Below are positions 25,179 to 38,515 of a stretch of 64,000 nucleotides of DNA, in pieces. The notes beneath the pieces were generated by a model, which worked only from the letters and a program-made list of their open reading frames with translations, ran no database searches and was not told the origin of the DNA. Within the stretch, counting starts at the first letter, position 1. Each line of letters starts with the position of its first letter. The position numbers were made by a program, and so were the translations under genes. The DNA lies in the NCBI RefSeq assembly GCF_040939455.1, contig NC_134109.1, positions 35,171,501-35,235,500 of the forward strand, read 5' to 3'. This stretch comes from Microcebus murinus. Lineage: Eukaryota; Chordata; Mammalia; Primates; Cheirogaleidae.

Positions 25179-26200
25179 GTTACTCGTGGTGAGTTGAACT
25201 ATAAACTGACACAAAACTTGTGTTGCGATCTTGTTCCACGAAACGGTGACATTTGGGGTTATGTACTGTAGAGCCTGGCTTTTCTGGGTCCACCTTCTTG
25301 AGTTCGTTTAAATAAACTGGAAATTAATTCAAACATAGGAAAAAGAAACCACCACCTCTCCCAGCCTTTATCCAAGGCCTCTACCTAAAGGGTAATATAC
25401 AACAAAATGCTAAAAGCTCACCACTAATAAACCCGAATAACCATGACACTGCCATTTAACTTAGGAAATACACAGTGTCTCTAAAGACTGCAAGCCTCAC
25501 GGTGAGAGAACAGGTGCTGTACCCGAAAACCCACTCACTCCTGCAGGACAAACCTCCTTGAACTAATAAATATACTCATTCAACCTTCCCAAATAAGTTT
25601 AGATACTCAAAAGCGCCAGCTCATTATTTATACATTAAAAGGGGGTACAGCGGCACTCAAGCCTTTAACTGCCCAGCATTGGCCCCTCGCAGGGAGTGGA
25701 TCTTTGTGCTGGTCCACTCCCTGATTTCTAGCTGAAGCCACTCATGGAAACCCCACAATGCACAGGCATCCTCCCCAACAGTCCTGACTACAAGGACCGA
25801 GCTGCTGGCGAAAGGGGAGGTAGGTGCAGAGGGGAGATAAGGAACACCTCCCACCCCTGCCCCCATCTCTTCTCTCCTCGGCTTCGGCCCCTGCCCTAAG
25901 CAAGGATGCGCGACGTCCAGGGCAGCGGCGGCGCCGCTCCGCGTCCCGACCGGGGCGGCTGGAGCCCCTGACCGCAGCCCGCACCCCCGGGGCTGCGCCA
26001 AGGCACCCGCCAGAGCGTCCCGGGGGTTCTCTCCCCACTTTTCCGGGAGCTGCTGGATTAGCAGCAGCAGTTGCAGCAACAGGCCCAGGAGTCGCCCGGA
26101 GAAAAGAGCAGCGACAGCCCGGTAGCCTCCTCAGATCCCGCGCGCCTGCCCAGCCCAAGACCCCGAAGCGCTCGGGGCCCGGCTCCCAAAACGCCCCCTT

Positions 26201-26206
26201 ACCGGA
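26201..26206 (-). other. Candidate 5' splice site, minus strand
   Basis: On the minus strand the sequence reads GCCTCCG|GTAAGG, a good match to the U1 consensus downstream of the cut. The upstream GC-rich stretch (about 26,203-26,480) would be a first, probably untranslated exon of a leftward-transcribed gene. I see no in-frame ATG between the last stop codons and this site. Confidence 0.4.
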
Positions 26207-27554
26207 GGCGGGAGCAGAGGCGGTCTCCGCCGTCCCCCGTCGCCGCCGCCACGGCCACAGCCCTCAGCCACAGCTGCCCCACGCTGGGGGACTGGGAGGG
26301 GTGGCTGGGTGGAGGATGCTACTCCCGACTGAAGGGAGAGGAAGAAACGGAAACAGGAACCACCGCCGCCGCCGCTTAACGGAGCCTTCGGCGCCACTGA
26401 CTGAGGGAGAGCGCGAGGCGGCGCGAGCCGGGCAGTTGCTGACAGCGCGAGACCGAGCGCGAGCCGGGTCCAGGGCGCGCAACCCCGAGCAGCGCCAGCC
26501 CCATTCCGCGGGGAGAGGAAGGGGACGGGTAGGCTGGGGAGCGGGCTGGGGGAGGGGGCCTGGAGCCGAGGGAACCGGCTACTCGGGTCGGCCGGAGATA
26601 GGCGCGCACGCGCCGGAGCAGCTCTGACAAACGAGCGCAGGCGGGGAAGCCTCGGCCAGCGCAAGCGTGCGCGCGCGAATGGAGGCGCGCGCCCCTCCGC
26701 GTTCCAGGCTCCTGGGAGGGGGCGCGCATGCGCCGGCCGCTGCCACCTACGGCGACCCTGGCATGTGCCAGGGCTTCTCCCCGCCCCCTTCCTCGCTGCG
26801 CCGGTGGGTAGCGTAGCTGCAGCATCCACCAGGCAGAGCCGCGGGCCACAGCGGGACGGCAGAGTTCCAGCAGGGCAGCGGCTGCGCGCGCGAGCGCCGG
26901 CTCGCACGTAGGCCGCCCTCTGTCGCCTGAAGGCCGGAGGCTGAGGGGGACGCGAGTGGAGCCCGGCTCCCACTCCCGGGAGAGCCATCTCAGGCGGCCG
27001 TATTCTCTGGAGCGCCGGGGAACGGACCGGCCCACGCCAGCTCAGTCCGCAGCCCCACGGAGCACCCACACTGGAAATCTGAAGCAGGTTCCTTGCCACT
27101 TTAGGGGTGGTCGCTGCTGCTGCTCAGCCCCTGCAACCCGCGCTTGGACGCTTGGCTGCAGCTTGCAGCGCGATCATACAATGGCATCGCTCCCACCGGC
27201 GATTCCGTGGAGCCCTGTTTTATCTTGTGAGAGCTGTTTTTCCACATCCCCTCTTAGAGAAAGGCCCCCCACGAGGGCCTGCCTTCGATGCCCGGCCTCT
27301 CCCGACCCGCGGCTGCGACAGCCCCTCTGAGGCGGAAGTTTATTCAGTACGGGAAAGAGAACAGCGTGGGGAGAGAAGGGGAGGCTTTTCCCTAAGGTGC
27401 TTCCTACCCGCTCGGACTCGGGAAATTCCTGGCGCCAGCGATGCAGAGCAGTGGGCCGAAGAGCTACCTCAGACCGGCCCAGACCGCGAGCTGAGCGGGA
27501 GGACCTGAGCGCGCCGCCCGGCACACAAAGTAGTCTCGGGCCGAGGGGTACCGC

Positions 27555-27610
27555 CAGGGCCAATCAGAGCAGCAAGCCGCGTGAGTGGAGTGCGAGGCGG
27601 CCAATCAGAG
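27555..27610. promoter_or_regulatory. Pair of CCAAT boxes
   Basis: CCAATCAGAG occurs at 27560-27569 and 27601-27610 in the same orientation, matching the NF-Y consensus including its 3' flank. The position at the island's right edge suits a start site within the island (leftward) or just to the right (rightward). Confidence 0.7.
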
Positions 27611-27659
27611 GGCCGGAAGATGAGCTTTCCTTACCAAACTCTTCCCTGTAGCCTCGGGA

Positions 27660-29730
27660 CCCAGATCCCAAGCCTGGGGCGAAGTACGGTGGAAAAGCGA
27701 AATGGTGCCCTAAAGACAAGAATTACTTCTCCAGGCTTGAATTAAGTAAATACCGGGGGGCCTTATCACAGAGCAAATAGCGGCGGCCTCTTAGATGTTA
27801 AATATTAAAAGGATCACAGGGAAAAGGAATTCAAGAGGCAGTGGCCTGCCAAGACTGCAGTCTGCCTAATAACATCCATAAATTCACAATATTAAGACCG
27901 TCTTATAGGCCAGGAGCTGTATTATAGAGATACAAACAAGGTGTGCTGATTCACAGAAAGAAAATCCCCTGTCCTCAAGCAAGTCGGCTTTTTCCGAGGG
28001 AGGCTTGGTTTGACCTGATGCCTCTGGTATTTATTGTCAGCTCTTTAAACAAAAAGCATTCTGTGAAGTGCTGTACTTTACAGTAATTTTTTGTGATTGT
28101 CATCTCTCTGTAAAACAAAATTGAGAAGAAAGTAGAATGACTTATCCAGGGTCACACAAAAAATATACTGGCAGAGCCAGAATTATGTTCTAGCTCAGAA
28201 AGTTTGGATGTCATCATTCAATAATCATTTGTTACGTGCGTGGGTGCTATCTCCCATGAGATTTCTGCACTAAGCTTACAAACGGAACAAAATTCTGCTG
28301 TAAGAGTCACACCCTTTGTTGGAAATGAACAGAAATTTTAAGCTTATGCCATAGTAAGATGGCAAAATCTTATTAGTCATACTCTAGGTAATTTTTAGAA
28401 GTCACAGGTGAGGTTAATATTCACTTTTAGTTTAAATACAACATTCATAAAAATATTTTAACAAGCATGTATAACTTATTTTTTTAAAGAAAGAAGAGAA
28501 CCATTTCCAGTTGGTTAACAATCATTATAGCATACGTTATATAATACTTTAAGTCTTCAAGTTCAAAGCTTTACATTTGCCTCAAAATGTCCAAGTTTAT
28601 CTGGCCTTCAACTTTCCCTCACAAAAACCCAGGAATTAAAATACTTATCTTCCCTACCTCCTTTCAATAAAAACAAAACCGTCCCAAGAATATCCAGGAT
28701 TTAGTACATTTTTATTGGACATTATAATATATATTAAAATAGCAAATAACTTTGGTATCTCTAGAATATACTCAGAAACTAGTTCTTCAGTGATTTTGAT
28801 CTCTAAGTTAATGTGCTTCTCAGCCCATGACAGAACATTGTTATCAAGGCCCTTTCCAATCCAGGGCATGCCCAAGATTTAGCTGCCAACCCAGAACTAG
28901 AAGTTTCAGTTAAACAACCAGTATATGAGAACAAACCTTTACACATTAAGTTCTAACCGTGTAATGAATTTCTAGAAAATTCACCTATAATGGGTGCTTA
29001 TCCTGCCTCTTCTCAGTGCAAACAACAGTCCCAGCTTTTAAAATACACATTTTTTCTACTTTTTCCAGAGAGAAAAATTCCTGAAACCCTGCCTTTTTCT
29101 TGCCAGGTTAAATTCTGAGACAGAAAGCATCCCCAAAAGGTTCTAAACATCATTGACCACCAGAAAACATCTCTGTCAAGGTGTTTCCTCCACAAGCTCC
29201 AACCTCTCACCTTGTTCCTGGGATGTTTTCACTTTCTCTTCTCACCCCAGCTGCTTGCCTCTGCCTCTCATCACTCCCAGTTTGTGATATTTGCTTAAGC
29301 AAGTATAAATGCCCCACCTCTTCCTCCACCCCTCCCTCTCTAAACTAGGCTTTCGGCTAATCTTTACTTATCTCAAAAGTTATAGATAAGTTCTACTCAA
29401 CAAAAGATTGTAAAGACCATTCTCCATGAAGTGTTATGCTAAAAACTAGCAGGACTTTGTCAGTACATTATTTTCTTTTACATAACCTTGGTCAAATTTT
29501 TAGACATCAACCGGAGCTGTGAGGACTTGGGTGTGGGGCAAGGAGGAGCAAACCCTTAGACAATGGAAAAGATTGAAATGAAAGTTAAAGTGAGTACATG
29601 AGTGGCCATTTTATTGAGAGATTAGCTAGATCAAAGTTAATGAACTTGAATGCTATCACATTTCCTAAGTTGTGAACATTCATGTAGAAACTAGTTTCAA
29701 ATTTACTACCATTTTATTATGACTGCAATA
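27660..29730. other. No gene seen; one MIR remnant
   Basis: AT-rich DNA to the right of the island. A MIR-like core lies at about 28,065-28,215 ('cttatccagggtcacacaaa', 'ctggcagagccag'). No exon is recognised. Confidence 0.5.
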
Positions 29731-29734
29731 AAAA

Positions 29735-29880
29735 TAATAGCCAAGGTGTAATATTGCTGAGCACCAGTCCCCATGCAAAACTCTTTACCTCCACCATTTA
29801 ATTCTCAAGTCAAACCTTTGAGGCAGATCCTATTATTATAGTGGGGAGATCTTGGGCATCCCAGAAAGAGGCTGAGGCTC
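29735..29880 (+). repeat. MIR-type SINE remnant
   Basis: 'taatattgctgagcacc', 'ctctttacctccaccattta' and 'gaggcagatcctattattat' fit the MIR core in plus orientation. Confidence 0.55.
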
Positions 29881-30079
29881 TCAGAAGGCTCAGCAGCAGC
29901 TCCTTATGAAATAATTTAGAAATTTTTCCATCTCTATCAATGTGTGCACACTGACTGTCAGTCCTGGAAATATTTTTAATAATTTGTAATTGTTCTTGTT
30001 TTATATCAAATAATTGTCACTATAGCCACATTTCACTTACAGGATTCCATTTTGCAGGAAATCATCCAAAAGGAAGCAC

Positions 30080-30220
30080 TGTTAGTGCCATGAGCAAGTA
30101 GGTGTGACCTTGAGAAATCATTTTACCCATTTGGTTCTCAGTTTTCTCATTTATAAAATAAAGAGGTTGAACTAGATAAATTTTAGTTGTTTGCCAGTTC
30201 TAAAACTATAAATCTAGCCA
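30080..30220 (-). repeat. MIR-type SINE remnant
   Basis: 'tgtgaccttgagaaatcatt', 'ctcagttttctcatttataa' and 'aagaggttgaactagat' are the reverse MIR core. Confidence 0.65.
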
Positions 30221-30410
30221 GCTTGACACACCATTGACAGTACGTACAAAAGTGAAATATGGAAAAAGTCTATATTTTCAAATCCAATGTGTTTTAAGTC
30301 ACTTTTGAGCCAACTCCTTAAATAGAAACTCTACACCCACTCATTAAAAAGCCAGAGCTAATCTTTCCCATTAGAAGAGTAAATGAAGTGATTGATTTAA
30401 AAGCTGATGA

Positions 30411-30482
30411 TCATTTAGTAGTGCTGAGAGTAAAAAAGAAAAAAAGAAAAAAGGATTTTATAAATTAAAAAAATAAATAAAT
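30411..30482 (+). mobile_element. Short retroposed insert with A-rich tail
   Basis: Exact duplicates AAAAGCTGATGA at 30399-30410 and 30483-30494 bracket 72 bases: a head of about 25 bases followed by A-rich sequence. Confidence 0.6.
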
Positions 30483-30589
30483 AAAAGCTGATGAAACTAG
30501 CCAGACTATCCCTCCCTATGACTTGCCTCCATGGCTAAAATTTTTCTTCATTGGGTTAAAGCAGCATATAGTTGACATTATTAATTTCT

Positions 30590-31115
30590 TATTCAGCATC
30601 CACTCCTGTCCTTCCTTTCTAATAGAGTTCTTTATTTTTGTTTTTATTTACTTGTTTTTTAGGTAACCACCCAAACTCCACTACAGAAGGGCAACTCAGC
30701 CTGAGTCAATCAGTAATTGGATTACCTAATATGATAAGAAATTTGTAATGCTTACCCTCTCCCTCCAGGCATATAAAATGATTATACTTTTCCACAAGTA
30801 CTCTAGATACCCTCCCCACCTCGCAGTTGGGCTGGACCATGACACTGACTTAGTTATAGCCACCAGTGTATAGTGGGTTGTGGGTATTAGTGGCATGTGT
30901 CAATTCTAGGTAGAACATTTAATGGCCAGCCTAAGTCCTTTATAGTATTTACTCTTAGTACTGGTAAAGCCTCTCTCAGCCTAGGTTCCCAAAAAAGGAC
31001 AATGTAGAGCAGCCTACCTCCCACCTTCATATAGTTTGAGTAAGAAATGCATCTTTGTTGTTTAAGCCACTGAGACTTGGGAGTATTTTTCACTGCAGCA
31101 TGACCTAGAATCTAG
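30590..31115 (+). mobile_element. MaLR/MLT1-type LTR remnant
   Basis: The right part 'gtaagaaatgcatctttg', 'ttgtttaagccactgagac' and 'gcagcatgacctag' is the 3' end of an MLT1-like LTR. The left part is diverged and its border is approximate. Confidence 0.6.
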
Positions 31116-31580
31116 GTTATGCTAGATTAGAATATGCTAGACTATTCTAATTAGTACACTTGAAAAACACTATAGTCCTGGGGCAAACTGGCCCAATCAA
31201 ACTGAAAGGAAGGATTTTCAGTCCATGCTTGGGAGAGAGAGTTCTCTGTTTCCTGCCAAGTATGAACAAGTCAGCCTATAACTCAGAGTGCCACTGGCAG
31301 CCATCTTGCAACTGCCTTAATATAAAGGCAACATACAGAGAATGGCAGAGAGATAGAAATACTCTTGAAGACAGGATTGAGCTGATGGTCATCTCTCATA
31401 AAGGCTACTCTTTCCTAGACTTCTAATTCTGCAAAATACTAATTTTGTTTGTTTGTCCATAACACTGTAAACAGAAATACCTCTTGTATATTTTAATTTA
31501 CTCTCAGGTCCTGACAAAGATCTAGTTCACGAAGCCTTCAAAAATATTGAATATATTAAAATTATCTGCATTAACAAAGG
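31116..31580. other. No gene seen
   Basis: Unique-looking DNA; an 88-codon plus-strand frame at 31,160-31,426 has no recognisable domain and no splice or promoter context. Confidence 0.4.
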
Positions 31581-31583
31581 TAG

Positions 31584-31825
31584 ACCAGGCACAGTGGCTC
31601 ATACCTGTAATCCTAGCATTTTAGGTAACTGAGGTGGTAGGCTCACCTGAGGTCAGGAATTCAAGACCATCCTGGGCAACATAGCAAGACCCCTGTCTCT
31701 ACAAAAGAATTTAAAAATTAACTGAGGCAGGAGGATTCCTTGAGCTCAGGAGTTCGAAGGTATAGTGAGATATGATTGCACCACTGCACTCCAGTCTGGG
31801 CAACAGAGGAAGACTCTATCTTTTT

Positions 31826-31827
<2 letters not shown>
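31584..31827 (+). mobile_element. Alu with internal deletion, AluJ-like
   Basis: The left monomer is present and the right monomer lacks its first part ('aaaattaactgaggcagg' joins the linker directly to the middle of the right arm). The tail is replaced by the CA repeat. Confidence 0.85.

Positions 31828-31881
<54 letters not shown>
31828..31881. repeat. (CA)n microsatellite, about 26 units
   Basis: A pure CA run that begins where the Alu A-tail should be. It is likely to be polymorphic in length. The Val/Cys minus-strand frame over it is an artefact. Confidence 0.95.
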
Positions 31882-31882
<1 letters not shown>

Positions 31883-32039
31883 GGAGAAAAAGTAATTTAA
31901 GCCAAACCAATCTTTCTACAGATGAAGAGATTAAAACCCTGTTAGACATTACAAAGTTTATCAGTTCAAATAGCTTTATTATGGCAGAACTATGGTCAAA
32001 AATGACCATAGTTTCCAACTCAAGTAGTTTAAAACTTTG

Positions 32040-32230
32040 AAGTTAAAACAAATGTCTTTTACTTACTAGCTATCTGACCATAGACAAATTATTTAACCTC
32101 TCTGAGCTCTAGTTTTTTGATCTATAAAAGGGGATAACAACCTCTAGCTCATAAAGAATAAATGACTCAATATATAAAAAGCATTCAGTTCAATGCCTGA
32201 CACATAGTAAATATTATATACATTGCAGCC
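32040..32230 (-). repeat. MIR-type SINE remnant
   Basis: 'ctatctgaccatagacaaat', 'aacctctctgagctctag' and 'aatgcctgacacatagta' follow the reverse MIR consensus over nearly its full length. Confidence 0.75.
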
Positions 32231-33019
32231 CCTTTAAATAATGTTTATTTGTAGCTAAATCATTTTTATGCATTAGGATAGATCCTATTCTTCTTCACCA
32301 TTCATTTAATTCAGACCACTGACCTGTATTTGTTCATCACATGTAATTATAGTGGACACCTATATAACTGTGGTCAGAACACACCTTTTCTATGGGAACT
32401 GTTCCTCCGATTCCCACACTTCTATCATGATGGCAGCAAGAAGAGCTGTGTTACTGCTGACTATTCCTTGGCCACGCTTATAGGTCAAGAGGTGGATACC
32501 TGGCCAAAGATGGGCCAATGAAACCATTCTTCCAGGATTTTTGAACTTGGAAAGACAGGTCATCTGAAGCCTCACCTAGATATAAAATCTGGGAGATATC
32601 CTAATGAAGAAACTCATTCTACATTAGAGAATAAAGTCAATGGACAGAGAAAATAGAGAAGACAAATAAAGTGTCTTTGTTATAGTAGAATTCTCAATTC
32701 CAGATTTTCTTGACCAGTGGCCAAATTTCTGCCTTTTCTTCTTCTTAGGCTCATCCTTTTCTAGAGTTTCCCTGTATCCTTCCAATATATTCCCCATTTT
32801 GCCTAAGCTATTTCCAGGTGGGCTTCCAGGTGCAATGAAAGCAATGATATGCTATATTGTATTATCATAAAGTAAAAAAATAAGAAGAGGGAAAATCCTT
32901 AGATTCATTATTGTCATTAATGGCCCAGGTGATACCACTAAGAACATGATCATCACATTTATGAATCAACAACTCTTTATAAAATACCAACTATATGTAA
33001 GGTAGCTATAGTAGAGACT

Positions 33020-33625
33020 TTCAATTACCTCCCTATATCTTTTCTTTCATTCCATAATAACGAACTCCAATTTCTGGATAGTCCTATTGTAACTAAACTG
33101 AAATGTTACATTTCCTAGTCTCCCTTTTAATGGGTATGGCCACACAACTAAATTCTGGCTGTTGAGATCTAAGCAGAAATACTGTGTGGTACTTATGACA
33201 TAAAAAAAAATTCATTCTTCCTGCTACTTGCTGTAAAGAAGAAAAAAAAGAGAAAAATTTAAATAGTTAATTAAAATATTTAATTATTAAAAAAGAAAAT
33301 AATAATTCATTAATAGGAAGGAGATATACCCATTTCATCCCTTGTCTCCATCCTATTACCTGGGACATGATATGATGACTGGAGCCCTTGCAGCCATCTT
33401 AGACCATGGGAGGAGAGGCCTATCCTGGGGATCATGTAACAGTGAATGGGAAGGAGCTGGGTCCCTGACAACTTTGTGGCACCTCCATGACAACCCTGGA
33501 TTGCTCACCTATAAAATTCTTTTATGTGAAAAAGAAATAAGAGGCTATTTTATTTAAGCCACTATTGTCTAGGCTTTTCTGTTATATGCCACTGAACCTA
33601 CTCCTGATATTACTGATACAATGCC
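33020..33625 (+). mobile_element. MaLR/ERVL-type LTR remnant
   Basis: Contains 'gccatcttagaccatggg', 'agctgggtccctgac', 'gaaataagaggctatttta' and 'tgccactgaacctactcc', the order seen in 3' halves of MLT-type LTRs. Borders are approximate. Confidence 0.5.
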
Positions 33626-34164
33626 ATTATAGTTTGATAAATTATATTAAGTTAGATTGTTAATGCTCTATGAAAACAAATCCAAAAAGGATCTTGAAAG
33701 AAACGTTATAGAGACTAGCACATGCTACTATATTTAAAAACTTAAAAAACCAAAAATAAAGCTAGAGACTGGGGGGAGGATGGGATAGCTGCAAGGTCAG
33801 AGGGAAAAATTCTAGCCAGAAAAATAATAATTGATTATTGCCAATATGCTATAAATACTTGCTCCAGCAAGAATAAACCACACTGAAGTCACCAAAGTTC
33901 CAATGTTCAGCTTTTCTGGGGAAAAAACTCTAACTCACGATTTCACCCAAGGGAAAATTATATTCTGAGGGTAAAGATGAACTCTAACCAAACTTACAAG
34001 AATCTGAAAGACCGGAAGGCCCTCTTAAGGGCAGAGACCTTGCCTATCTGTCTTGGTCACCCATAGCATATTTATTGAATCAATTACCAATGGGATCAAG
34101 AAACTCATAATCTTTGGTTAGTCAGGATCTTCTACGGTTTCCATGGGAACAAGACCATACAAAG

Positions 34165-34760
34165 CCCTAGTTCAGAATGTAGATGCTAACTATATTTGAA
34201 TCCTGGCTCTGCCACTTGTTAGCTGTGAGACATTGAGAAATTTTTTGAACCTTTCCCTGTCTCACCTTTTTATATCTGTAAAATGGGAATAATAATATTA
34301 TCTACATCATAGCATTGTTGTGACTATAAAATATATTATTACATGGAATATTCTTTTTTTTCTTTTTTTTTTTTTTTTGAGACAGAGTCTCACTCTGTTG
34401 CCCAGGCTAGAGTGAGTACCATGGCATCAGCCTAGCTCACAGCAACCTCAATCTCCGGGGCTCAGCGATCCTACTGCCTCAGCCTCCCGAGTAGCTGGGA
34501 CTACAGGCATGCGCCACCATGCCCGGATAATTTTTTCTATATATATTAGTTAGCCAATTAATTTCTTTCTATTTATAGTAGAGACGGGTCTCGCTCTTCA
34601 GGCTGGTTTCGAACTCCTGACCTTGAGCAATCCGCCCGCCTCGGCCTCCCAGAGTGCTAGGATTACAGGCGTGAGCCACCGCACCCAGCCGGAATGTTCT
34701 TAAGAACAGGGCCTGACACAGAACAAGTATACAATAAATGTTAGCCATTTATAACTACAA
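34165..34760 (-). repeat. MIR remnant split by an Alu
   Basis: Left part 'aatcctggctctgccactt' to 'gtgactataaa'; right part 'gggcctgacacagaacaagt' to 'aataaatgttagcc'. An Alu sits between at the base level. Confidence 0.8.
34356..34690 (-). mobile_element. Alu, strepsirrhine type, minus strand, inside MIR
   Basis: Full reverse dimer with a T-run start and the reverse 'ggccaattaa...' linker. Target duplication GGAATATTCTT / GGAATGTTCTT at 34345-34355 and 34691-34701, one mismatch. Confidence 0.93.
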
Positions 34761-35064
34761 AAACCCTAAGTTACAGCAAGCCTTTGTGGACACTACTGTT
34801 ATTATCTGATCTAAATCCAAAGTCAAGATAAAATGAAAACAGTCTAAGGAAGCAAAAGAAAGAAGTGATTGACTTCCAGAACCAGAGGCTGACTGTCATT
34901 TGGTTCTGCTACACATGCTGTAACATAACTGCTGGTATTTAAAATGAGAAGTAAAGGTTCTAAAAACAACTCCCTATAAATTGCGCTGGTGTGATTTACA
35001 AGTAGACTTGTAAACCCACATAGAGGTCAAGTGGGGCTAACTTTATTTCAAAGCTGATCATTTA

Positions 35065-35411
<347 letters not shown>

Positions 35412-35453
35412 TGCAGCTCTACTTTTAGGCTCCTGCACTCACATGTCAAATGA

Positions 35454-36053
<600 letters not shown>

Positions 36054-36067
36054 TCATTCTTTATTCT

Positions 36068-38515
36068 AACTTTTGGTTTCTGCTTCCTCATAATTTTGGG
36101 TCCCTTATAATTTTGTCTTCCTCATGGCATAAGACACTATCATAACTGGCAAATTCTCATAGTTTCTTGGTTCACATTCTCCAGAGAAGGAAATCTTGTT
36201 GAGCCTACAAATCTCTTTCTACTAACCCACAACATAGGTCTCTAGCCTTGAGTCAGATGTTACTTCTAGTCCAAACTGACCGCTTCAGCAGGAGCTATGA
36301 GCATGGGCATGGCGGACCCTATAATAGAGGGAGGAAATGGGCAGACACAGGAGCTGACATCTTTAGTACCCTGCAGGTACTCCTGTCCCTTGCTTTCTGT
36401 TTACTGTAATTATCCCAATCTCTCAAATATTCACACATAGATCTTACCACCATCTCCTTATACTCTCAGTACTTAGCAACGCAATTCAGTGTCAGTTTTC
36501 TTTTTGGCCTTTGCAAATTCCCCAATGTGTTGTTTCTGATAGTCTTGGTTTTGTTTATGAAGTCAAGTGGGCTATATTGGAGTCATCTCCACATGGACCA
36601 TGTAGCTTCTCACCAACTGACTCACATACTCCCTCACCCCCAACATTGGTGTGGTCAAAAAGTGAGCTCAGGAGAAATCATGAGTTATGTGAATGCAACT
36701 GTCGTGGCTTATTCTGTCTTCACAAAGGAAAGGCAGCCATATTAAAAGCTAATCTCCAGATAAGTTTTGTAAAAGTCAATGCTATCATGTGTTAAAACAA
36801 AGAGTTTATGGATGTCTAAAATATAAATAATAGCAATGGAAGTCATACAGCTCTCAGTTTATAGGGGATACTAGGGGAATTAACAGGGAAATATAGAGGA
36901 ATATATGTATATCTGATGGGCACTAATATCTCTGCCACATGTGGAGGAAGATGACCTGCACAACCATATGTGGCATAGCTCTGAATGTAACATTTCAATA
37001 AGAAATATCCACAATAATGAAATGGATGGCAGGAGGCGAATTTCAGAAATTGTGAAGAACTTGATAACTGATGAGATGAAAAAGTGACTAAAGATGAATG
37101 AGATTTGGGGCTTAAGCAAATGGTTATTTGATACCATTGATATAGTTTATAGTTGAGTATAATTACATTTAAAATTCATGTCTTCTGACCCTAAACTCAA
37201 TATTCTGTTTACTCTGACAGATTCAACATTTCATTTACAAAAAAGCAAAGTATCTTAAAGAATAATGGAATCAGATGGATTCACCATTGTATCTTCAGTA
37301 TCTGGTGCTTGGCCTAGAGGAGATGTTCAATAAACAGCTATTGAATTAATGGATTAGTGAATGAATGAATGAAGAAAGTGGATTTTATTATAAGAAAAGG
37401 TGTTTGACTAAATAAAAAAGTTTTCTCTTTGCATGTTATTAGATCCTGCAAATAGTTTCCCAGGAAGTTTTAATAGTTATTTCAAAAATATCATAGGAAA
37501 TCTTATATACACTATGTCCATGTTCCTGAATAATAGAAGAAATCCAATTAACTTCATCTTTCCTTTTATAGGAATATTCTTCATCTTTAAAATAAGGGCC
37601 TAATATAATCTATGCAGTCCTTTCACTTTTAATATTCTAAGTGCCTCTAAGACAAAAATGTGCTTCATTAGTTTTCCTCCACAACTTACAATGAATGTAC
37701 TTGCTGGTTCCTCCCATGTTGATATGCCTGTGATTACCATGTTTTTCTCACCAAATGGGGAGTGATCCAACAACTAAATCTAATATCTAAAACCTGGATT
37801 TTCCTGGAAAGTCTAAGACCTATGAACACCATAGGAATGAGTCTGAAATATTTATTTAAATTCTGTGTTATGGTTATAATTCCTCATGGCCTTGTACTTA
37901 AAGTGTCCTTGGCTGTATGTCAGGTTGATGTTCACCAATATGGCAAAATTCTGATTGGTCAATGGTCCATTTTGATTGTCTGAGCCCATATAATACTATT
38001 TTAAATATTCAAAGAATATCTTTGTCCTCCATGAACTTAACTTAGTAACAGAGGCTAACTGAAGCTCTGGTAAACAGGTTTGAACTCAGATAGTTTTGAT
38101 TTCTTTGGTAGAGGAGTGTTTATCCTTTCTTCACTGTCCTAAGCCCCATTTACCTAGAATGCGCACCAAAAGGCCGGGGATAAATTTTGCATTAATCACA
38201 GTGAATCTAGAACTGTAATGTCACATGCAGATAAAGAAAGACAAATTTTTACAGGTAGAAGCTAACTTGAGTGTTTTTTTTGTTTTTTGTTTTTTATGGT
38301 TTTAGACTTGAGTCAGTCATGCTCTGACAGTGTAGCATAAACTACACTATAATCTCTGAAGGTCCCTTCTGTAATTATGACTCATAATTTTCCATGTAAA
38401 CAGTTCTAAAAAAACCAAATTGCTACACAAGGATGCTCATTAAATCTCTACAGTGCTTTGTATAAGAGAAAGGATATTACTCTCATTATGGTCAAAATGG
38501 AAATTGAATAAAGAA
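36068..38515. other. No gene seen; L2 tail fragment
   Basis: Mostly unique-looking AT-rich DNA. About 37,265-37,375 ('gtgcttggcctagaggag', 'caataaacagctattgaatt', GAAT repeats) resembles an L2 3' end. Small frames here show no family features. Confidence 0.5.

Larger units (their letters stand above)
25850..27650. promoter_or_regulatory. CpG island, promoter of an unidentified gene
   Basis: A sharp switch from AT-rich flank to about 1.8 kb very rich in G+C and undepleted CpG. It contains a GCGCATGCGC palindrome at 26724-26733 (NRF1-type), a CCCCGCCCCC GC box at 26779-26788, and two direct CCAATCAGAG boxes at 27560 and 27601, 41 bp apart. No TATA box is evident. This is the usual make-up of a housekeeping promoter, possibly bidirectional. 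Frames of 100-320 codons run through it on both strands, but they overlap one another and resemble no protein I know. They follow from the lack of A/T-rich stop codons and are not called as genes. Confidence 0.9.

Noticed and set aside
25824..27563. Open frames of 100-320 codons on both strands in the CpG island
   Set aside because: They overlap in several frames, are made of Arg/Pro/Ala/Gly runs, match no protein I know, and follow from the lack of A/T-rich stop codons in GC-rich DNA.
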